Assembly: GCF_000018045.1 (NCBI RefSeq)
Contig: NC_009792.1
Location: forward strand, 3,534,001 to 3,598,000
DNA from: Citrobacter koseri ATCC BAA-895
GTDB lineage: Bacteria; Pseudomonadota; Gammaproteobacteria; Enterobacterales; Enterobacteriaceae
DNA: 64,000 nucleotides
Direction of reading: 5' to 3'
A program made the position numbers and the translations under genes. A model generated the notes under the pieces. It was not told where the DNA came from. It did no database searches and worked only from the letters and a program-made list of their open reading frames with translations. This document shows, piece by piece, positions 59,348 to 64,000 of the stretch; position 1 is the first letter of the stretch; every line of letters begins with the position of its first letter.

Positions 59348-60331
59348 ATGGCAACACGAATTGAATTTCACAAGCACGGTGGCCCTGACGTCCTGAAAGC
59401 AGTGGACTTTACCCCTGTAGACCCGGCGGAAAACGAAATCCAGGTCGAAAATAAAGCGATTGGCATCAACTACATTGATACCTATATTCGCAGCGGGCTC
59501 TATCCACCGCCATCCCTGCCCAGCGGGTTGGGCACTGAAGCGGCTGGCGTGGTGAGTAAAGTCGGCAGCAACGTTAAACATATTAAAGCGGGCGACCGCG
59601 TCGTTTATGCCCAGTCTGCGCTCGGGGCTTACAGTTCGGTACACAATGTTCCCGCCGATAAGGCCGCCATTCTCCCTAAAGCGATCTCTTTCGAGCAGGC
59701 TGCCGCCTCTTTTCTGAAAGGATTAACGGTCTTTTATCTGCTGCGCAAAACCTATGAGGTTAAACCCGACGAACCGTTTTTGTTCCATGCCGCCGCCGGG
59801 GGCGTGGGCCTTATAGCCTGCCAGTGGGCCAAAGCGCTGGGCGCGAAACTTATCGGCACGGTAGGCAGCGCGCAGAAAGCGCAAATTGCCTTACAGGCTG
59901 GCGCATGGAAAGTGATTAACTATCGTGAAGAAAATATCGCTGAACGGGTGAAAGAGATTACCGGCGGTAAAAAAGTACGGGTGGTTTACGATTCAGTCGG
60001 GAAAGATACCTGGGAAGCGTCGCTGGATTGCCTGCAACGCCGGGGGCTGATGGTGAGTTTTGGTAACGCTTCCGGCCCGGTGACCGGCGTTAACTTAGGC
60101 ATCCTGAACCAAAAAGGCTCGCTGTACGTCACTCGCCCTTCTCTTCAGGGTTATATCACCAGTCGCGATGAATTGACCGAAGCCAGCAACGAGCTGTTTT
60201 CACTGATTGCCAGCGGCGTGATAAAAGTCGAGGTCGCGGAGAATCAGAAATACGCGTTGAAAGATGCGCAGCGCGCGCATGAGGTGCTGGAAAGCCGGGC
60301 AACGCAGGGATCGAGCCTGCTCATTCCGTAG
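59348..60331 (+). CDS. qorA: QorA, NADPH-dependent quinone oxidoreductase
   Basis: QorA is a 327-residue zinc-free medium-chain dehydrogenase/reductase that reduces quinones with NADPH. The nucleotide-binding motif FHAAAGGVGLIACQWAKALG and the N-terminal MATRIEFHKHGGPDVL agree with E. coli QorA. The start has GGAGG 5 bases upstream. It is divergent from dnaB, and a strong terminator follows. Confidence 0.95.
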   Translation: MATRIEFHKHGGPDVLKAVDFTPVDPAENEIQVENKAIGINYIDTYIRSGLYPPPSLPSGLGTEAAGVVSKVGSNVKHIKAGDRVVYAQSALGAYSSVHNVPADKAAILPKAISFEQAAASFLKGLTVFYLLRKTYEVKPDEPFLFHAAAGGVGLIACQWAKALGAKLIGTVGSAQKAQIALQAGAWKVINYREENIAERVKEITGGKKVRVVYDSVGKDTWEASLDCLQRRGLMVSFGNASGPVTGVNLGILNQKGSLYVTRPSLQGYITSRDELTEASNELFSLIASGVIKVEVAENQKYALKDAQRAHEVLESRATQGSSLLIP

Positions 60332-60352
60332 TATGACGGGGAAAAGAATTAG

Positions 60353-60382
60353 GGCTTCCACATGGGAAGCCCTTTCTTTTTT
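60353..60382 (+). terminator. Rho-independent terminator of qorA
   Basis: GGGCTTCC-ACAT-GGGAAGCCC is followed by a T-rich run, about 20 bp after the stop. Confidence 0.88.
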
Positions 60383-60507
60383 AGTTCGGCTGTATGTAGG
60401 GTACAGCTCGATGAATTCATTAGCCGCGCAATAGTGACAGATTTGATAATCAATTCCTATTTGCTTCTAAGAAGAAAGTTACAGGTTGTGATCCTCTGCA
60501 CAATACC

Positions 60508-60750
60508 TTAGTAAAACCGACGGTTATTGCGCTGATACTGTGGGATTTTTGGCGTTTTTACCGCTTTGATGACCCACACCACGGCAACAGCCAACAGCAA
60601 CCACGGCAGCAGTTTGATCACCAACGCAAACATCCCGCCCAGGAACATCACGGCGGTCGCCACCATCAGCGCGGCCAGAATTCCCAACAATGACACGCCG
60701 GTGGCCATCAGCATGATAAAAAAGCCCATCACAAAAAGTAGTTCCAGCAT
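60508..60750 (-). CDS. pspG: PspG, phage shock protein G
   Basis: The 80-residue inner-membrane protein of the phage shock response is induced by PspF and sigma-54. It contains two or three hydrophobic helices (LLFVMGFFIMLMATGVSLLG and LVIKLLPWLLLAVAVVWVIK) and a basic tail. Length and sequence match E. coli PspG. A sigma-54 promoter lies about 65-80 bp upstream, and a REP half-element lies in the untranslated leader. Confidence 0.93.
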   Translation of the reverse strand: MLELLFVMGFFIMLMATGVSLLGILAALMVATAVMFLGGMFALVIKLLPWLLLAVAVVWVIKAVKTPKIPQYQRNNRRFY

Positions 60751-60768
60751 GATTCCCCCTGAATATGG

Positions 60769-60805
60769 AATGCCCGGTGGCGTAGCGCTTTGCGGGCCGA
60801 CATAT
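60769..60805. repeat. REP half-element in the pspG leader
   Basis: ATGCCCGGTGGCGTAGCGCT with TTTGCGGGCCGACA forms a REP-type hairpin between the pspG promoter and its start codon, so it would be transcribed in the 5' leader. Confidence 0.7.
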
Positions 60806-60814
60806 TCAGACCAT

Positions 60815-60830
60815 TACAATAAACATGCCA
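60815..60830 (-). promoter_or_regulatory. Sigma-54 promoter of pspG
   Basis: On the minus strand TGGCATGTTTATTGTA matches the -24/-12 consensus at 10 of 12 specified positions with GG-N10-GT spacing. It is consistent with the known PspF/sigma-54 control of pspG. Confidence 0.75.
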
Positions 60831-60849
60831 AAATTAATCTATTGATTTG

Positions 60850-60883
60850 CAAACAAAACGCCCCGCGACTGTGCGCAGGGCGT
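60850..60883 (-). terminator. Rho-independent terminator of dusA
   Basis: On the minus strand CGCCCTGCG-CACAGT-CGCGGGGCG is followed by TTTTGTTTG, about 30 bp beyond the dusA stop. Confidence 0.8.
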
Positions 60884-60912
60884 GGTGAAATTGACTAACT
60901 TTTAGTGAGAAC

Positions 60913-61950
60913 TTAACGCTTATCCGCCACCCGTTTCAGCGCATGTTCCAGCACGTCAATGTCGGCGCCTGCTTTATGGGCATTTTCGCTCAGATAACGG
61001 CGCCACTGGCGCGCGCCAGGAATCCCCTGAAACAGCCCCAGCATATGACGGGTAATATGCCCGAGGTATGTCCCCTGGCTCAGTTCACGCTCAATGTACG
61101 GATACATGGCGCGAACGACAGCCACAGGATCGGCATCCGCCGTGGTCGCGCCAAAGATCTCACGGTCAACGGAGGCCAGAATACCCGGGTTTTGATAGGC
61201 TTCGCGCCCGATCATCACGCCATCCATATGCTCCAGATGCGCTTTCGCCTCTTCCAGCGACGTAATACCGCCGTTGATGGACATGGTCAGATGCGGGAAG
61301 TCACGCTTTAACTGGTAAACGCGCGGGTAATCCAGCGGCGGGATCTCGCGGTTTTCCTTCGGGCTAAGCCCGGAGAGCCAGGCCTTGCGCGCGTGGATAA
61401 TAAACATCTCGCATTCGCCTTTACCGGCGACCGTATTGATGAAGTCACAGAGAAATTCGTAGCTATCCTGATCGTCAATACCGATACGGGTTTTGACCGT
61501 TACCGGGATCGACACTACATCCCGCATCGCCTTCACGCAATCCGCCACCAGTTGCGCATTTCCCATCAGACAGGCGCCAAACATGCCGTTTTGTACACGG
61601 TCAGACGGGCAGCCTACGTTAAGGTTAATTTCGTCATATCCTCGCGCCTGCGCCAGTTTCGCACATTGCGCCAGCGCAGCCGGATCGCTGCCGCCAAGCT
61701 GCAACGCCACCGGATGCTCTTCCTCGCTGTATGCCAGATAGTCGCCTTTGCCATGAATGATCGCCCCGGTTGTTACCATCTCGGTATAGAGCAACGTCTG
61801 GCGAGACAGCAGACGCAGGAAGTAGCGGCAATGTCTGTCCGTCCAGTCGAGCATCGGCGCGATAGAAAAACGATGAGCAGGGTACAGGGCTAATTTCTCT
61901 GGCATCACGTTGGTTTGCAACGTGTTTTGTGACTCTTTATTTTGATGCAT
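60913..61950 (-). CDS. dusA: DusA, tRNA-dihydrouridine(20/20a) synthase
   Basis: DusA is a flavoenzyme that reduces uridine 20/20a in the tRNA D-loop. The 345 residues have the FMN-binding barrel start FSIAPMLDWTDRHCRYFLRL, the catalytic Cys in LNVGCPSDRVQNGMFGACLM and the FMN-phosphate SINGGITSLEEAKAHL region. dusA is a known integration site for genomic islands in many proteobacteria; here the genes upstream of its 5' end are accessory, not the E. coli neighbours zur/yjbL/yjbM that I would expect. Confidence 0.95.
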   Translation of the reverse strand: MHQNKESQNTLQTNVMPEKLALYPAHRFSIAPMLDWTDRHCRYFLRLLSRQTLLYTEMVTTGAIIHGKGDYLAYSEEEHPVALQLGGSDPAALAQCAKLAQARGYDEINLNVGCPSDRVQNGMFGACLMGNAQLVADCVKAMRDVVSIPVTVKTRIGIDDQDSYEFLCDFINTVAGKGECEMFIIHARKAWLSGLSPKENREIPPLDYPRVYQLKRDFPHLTMSINGGITSLEEAKAHLEHMDGVMIGREAYQNPGILASVDREIFGATTADADPVAVVRAMYPYIERELSQGTYLGHITRHMLGLFQGIPGARQWRRYLSENAHKAGADIDVLEHALKRVADKR

Positions 61951-62090
61951 TTTTAAACTTTTTAACGTATTTTTGCATTCTCGGTACCCCTGACAGGCCC
62001 CCTAAAAATGGGAGCCTACAGAGGAGAATGGAATGAGATATGGCCTACTATAGCATAGAGAAACACCCGCACGCAGATGGCACATTGAGG

Positions 62091-62147
62091 TTAAAAAGAT
62101 GCCATGAGAAATAATGCCTGAATCATAACTGTTCGTGCGTTCATCAT
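62091..62147 (-). pseudogene. Remnant of a third DUF2931 immunity gene
   Basis: A start identical in layout to the two intact copies (GGGAAACAATGATGAACGCA) opens an 18-codon frame, MMNARTVMIQALFLMASF, that parallels their signal peptide (MMNARRLHILAVLLALAGC). It then stops at TAA where the lipobox would be. The rest of the gene is gone. It lies 18 bp after the stop of the second intact copy, as the intact copies are spaced. Confidence 0.6.
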
Positions 62148-62165
62148 TGTTTCCCATCCATGTTA

Positions 62166-62855
62166 TTACCACTCCCCGTAGGGGTAGGTTTTTCCTTTGA
62201 TAAACGCTTCTGTATCGCTGGAATAACGGTATTCGCGCAGAAAGCCGCTGTTTGCCCCCTCCTTACAGATCGTCAGTTCATTACCCGACAGGGTGTGGAT
62301 TTTCCGGGGCGTTACGGGGATGGCAGGATAATCGCCCACATCAGGGAACCAGATCCTGACCTTGCCACCAGGCGCAAGGCCGAACAGAATATTGTTGTAC
62401 CAGAAAGGATCTCCTGAACGATCAGTATGGTCTGCTGGGGTCTTCATCCTCTGCCATATGGCAGGAGAAAACATCACGCGGGTTTCGTAGGTCTGATGGT
62501 CAATGAGCGAATCCCAACAGAAGATCATATACTGTGGCGGTTTATTAACTTTGTTAAAAGTCACCCCTCCCCTATGGAGATTTGTCTTCCATTTGTTAAC
62601 TGAATCCGGATCTCTGTCCGTATGGTCAACCGTGTTAAAAGTATAGAGATACCCGTCAGTATCAATTATCCGCGCTTGTGTTACATCTGCAGGTAACTGC
62701 CAGGGGGTGATAAAAGAAAAACTCCATTTACCGTAGGGTAAAGACCAGTCGCCGCTGGCGGCCTGTTTCGACTGTAAGGGATACATCTGCGGGTGACTGC
62801 ACCCCGCCAGCACCAGCAGGACTGCCAGAATATATAACCGTCGTGTGTTCATCAT
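62166..62855 (-). CDS. DUF2931 lipoprotein, probable T6SS immunity protein, copy 2
   Basis: The 229-residue lipoprotein has a signal ending LAVLLVLAGC (lipobox L-A-G-C), so it is lipid-anchored in the periplasm. The body has the DUF2931 features: VIDTDGYLYTFN-type (here IIDTDGYLYTFN), KPPQYMIFCWDSLIDHQTYE, NILFGLAPGGKVRIWFPDVG and a C-terminal FIKGKTYPYGEW. It is about 80% identical by eye to the upstream copy, with differences clustered around residues 70-100 and 135-150. Placement after a Tle-like toxin gene suggests that it neutralises that phospholipase, as Tli proteins do. The start ATGATG has AGGAAACA upstream. Confidence 0.82.
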   Translation of the reverse strand: MMNTRRLYILAVLLVLAGCSHPQMYPLQSKQAASGDWSLPYGKWSFSFITPWQLPADVTQARIIDTDGYLYTFNTVDHTDRDPDSVNKWKTNLHRGGVTFNKVNKPPQYMIFCWDSLIDHQTYETRVMFSPAIWQRMKTPADHTDRSGDPFWYNNILFGLAPGGKVRIWFPDVGDYPAIPVTPRKIHTLSGNELTICKEGANSGFLREYRYSSDTEAFIKGKTYPYGEW

Positions 62856-62873
62856 TGTTTCCTGTCCCTGTTA

Positions 62874-63560
62874 TTACCACTCCCCGTAGGGGTAGGTTTT
62901 TCCTTTGATAAACGCTTCTGTGTCGCTGGAATAACGGTATTCGCGCAGAAAGTCGCTGTTTGCCCCCTCCTTACAGATCGTCAGTTCATTACCCGACAGG
63001 GTATGGATTTTCCGGGGTGTTACAGGAATGGCAGGATAATCTCCTGCATCAGGGAACCAGATCCTGACCTTGCCGCCAGGCGCAAGGCCGAACAGGATAT
63101 TGTTGTACCACAGAGGCTCCCCACCAAACAGATGATCGGCAGGTGTCTTCATACGCTGCCACATTGCGGGTGAAAATATCACGCGGGTTTCATAAGTCCG
63201 GCGATCGATGAATGAATCCCAGCAGAACACAATAAACTGCGGAGGCTTGTTGATTTTATTGAAGTTAACGCTTCCGCCATACAAAATATCGCCCCATTTA
63301 TCAATGGAAACTGGGTCACGGGATGTTGAGTCCAGCGTGTAAAAGGTATAAAGATACCCGTCGGTATCAATTACCCGTGCATGTCTTACCCGCGCGGGTA
63401 ATGCCCAAGGGGTGATAAAAGAAAAACTCCCTTTCCCGTAGGGCAATGTCCAGTCGCCGCTGGCAGCCTGCTTCGACTGTAAGGGATACGTCTGCGGGTG
63501 ACTGCACCCCGCCAGCGCCAGCAGGACTGCCAGGATATGTAACCGTCGTGCATTCATCAT
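62874..63560 (-). CDS. DUF2931 lipoprotein, probable T6SS immunity protein, copy 1
   Basis: The 228-residue DUF2931 lipoprotein has the same plan as the next gene: signal peptide RRLHILAVLLALAGC with lipobox, VIDTDGYLYTFYTLD, KPPQFIVFCWDSFIDRRTYE and FIKGKTYPYGEW. The ATG overlaps the TGA of the upstream toxin-like gene (CAATGATG), so the toxin and this copy are translationally coupled, as expected for a cognate immunity gene. The copy 2 start region repeats the same GGAAACAATGATGAA leader. Confidence 0.83.
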   Translation of the reverse strand: MMNARRLHILAVLLALAGCSHPQTYPLQSKQAASGDWTLPYGKGSFSFITPWALPARVRHARVIDTDGYLYTFYTLDSTSRDPVSIDKWGDILYGGSVNFNKINKPPQFIVFCWDSFIDRRTYETRVIFSPAMWQRMKTPADHLFGGEPLWYNNILFGLAPGGKVRIWFPDAGDYPAIPVTPRKIHTLSGNELTICKEGANSDFLREYRYSSDTEAFIKGKTYPYGEW

Positions 63561-64000
63561 TGTTTCCCGTCCATGTTGTAAATTGTTCTGAGCCATCCCG
63601 CATCAGGCCGGTTAACGAAACCGATCGTTTCAGAAGCAGAAGCCCCGCCTTGTGGTTTACCCGTTTTACTTACGGCGACGGCATTCCAGTTTGCTGAACA
63701 GTGGATATAGGTTTTGGCAATAATTTCAATGTCCTGCTTAGTGAACCCGATAGTTGGCCGTCTCAAGCGTGCAGATTTTCCCATTGAAATTGCACGTTCC
63801 AGGAAGAGAGAAAGATCAGCAGGAATTTTAAGTTCATCCACTTCCAGGTTCTCATTAAACATCACCCCCGCCTCCTTCGCCGCATCGACCATCACCCGCA
63901 GAATTACCTTCGACCAGTCATTTCGGACAATGCGCTGGCGCATCGTCAGTGCGGCAAAGCTGCGCTTTTGCATCTGACCATAACGGTCGGTAGCGGCGTA
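63557..64000 (-). CDS. C-terminal part of a probable Tle1-type (DUF2235) T6SS phospholipase effector
   Basis: The frame is open to the right window edge with no start required inside (the ATG at 63973 is internal), so only the last ~147 codons are seen. The sequence YGQMQKRSFAALTMRQRIV...RVMVDAAKEAGVMF resembles the C-terminal half of DUF2235 Tle1-like effectors, and it ends FVNRPDAGWLRTIYNMDGKQ. The catalytic GXSXG serine motif would lie upstream outside the window. Overlap with a DUF2931 lipoprotein gene supports an effector-immunity pair. The toxin assignment rests on recognition of a partial sequence plus context and is moderate. Confidence 0.6.
   Translation of the reverse strand, partial: YAATDRYGQMQKRSFAALTMRQRIVRNDWSKVILRVMVDAAKEAGVMFNENLEVDELKIPADLSLFLERAISMGKSARLRRPTIGFTKQDIEIIAKTYIHCSANWNAVAVSKTGKPQGGASASETIGFVNRPDAGWLRTIYNMDGKQ

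Overview
The window is a chromosomal segment from an enteric bacterium of the Escherichia/Salmonella/Citrobacter group. The backbone order is yjcO-gltP-nrfGFEDCBA / acs-yjcH-actP / yjcE-ghxP / soxR-soxS / pdeC / yjcB / ssb / uvrA / yjbR-aphA / tyrB / alr / dnaB / qorA / pspG / dusA, and the proteins closely resemble the E. coli ones from memory. REP/BIME palindromes occupy many intergenic gaps. The absence of Salmonella island SPI-4 between yjcB and ssb, the fec operon in that position and a cid/lrg locus beside actP make Citrobacter my best guess. Genus and species are inferred, not proven.

Layout. 1-9.2 kb: end of yjcO, the glutamate/aspartate carrier gltP and the complete formate-dependent nitrite reductase operon nrfABCDEFG, read leftward from a promoter with an FNR site at about -41.5. 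9.2-13.2 kb: acetate activation and uptake (acs-yjcH-actP). 13.3-16.1 kb: a LrgA/LrgB pair with a divergent LysR regulator, then a REP-associated tyrosine transposase between REP sequences. 16.1-23.9 kb: yjcE, ghxP with PurR boxes, a glutathione S-transferase, sRNA SraL, the soxRS switch, pdeC and yjcB.

24.0-36.1 kb is the first accessory block. It holds a complete ferric citrate system, fecIR-fecABCDE, under a Fur box. Next come an unannotated 36-codon membrane protein gene, a P2-type cation ATPase, a roughly 780-bp BIME array and a UspF-like protein. 36.3-41.3 kb returns to the core: ssb and uvrA with a LexA box, yjbR and aphA; yjbQ is missing. 41.6-55.1 kb is the second accessory block. 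It encodes a two-component system (DctB-like kinase plus sigma-54 activator) matching KguS/KguR of uropathogenic E. coli, a DASS carrier with a malate/lactate dehydrogenase, and a second full set of 2-oxoglutarate dehydrogenase and succinyl-CoA synthetase genes (sucA-sucB-lpd-sucC-sucD). Both target operons have a sigma-54 -24/-12 element and, 50 or 60 bp further upstream, a shared bipartite 29-bp motif that I propose as the KguR binding site.

55.3-62.0 kb is core again (tyrB, alr, dnaB, qorA, pspG, dusA). Beyond dusA is a third accessory block: two near-identical DUF2931 lipoproteins and a decayed third copy, downstream of the C-terminal part of what looks like a type VI secretion Tle1-type phospholipase running off the right edge.

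The most novel items are the 2-oxoglutarate regulon architecture, a REP element read in frame through the start of nrfF, the small membrane protein next to the P-type ATPase, and the toxin/immunity array with its remnant copy.
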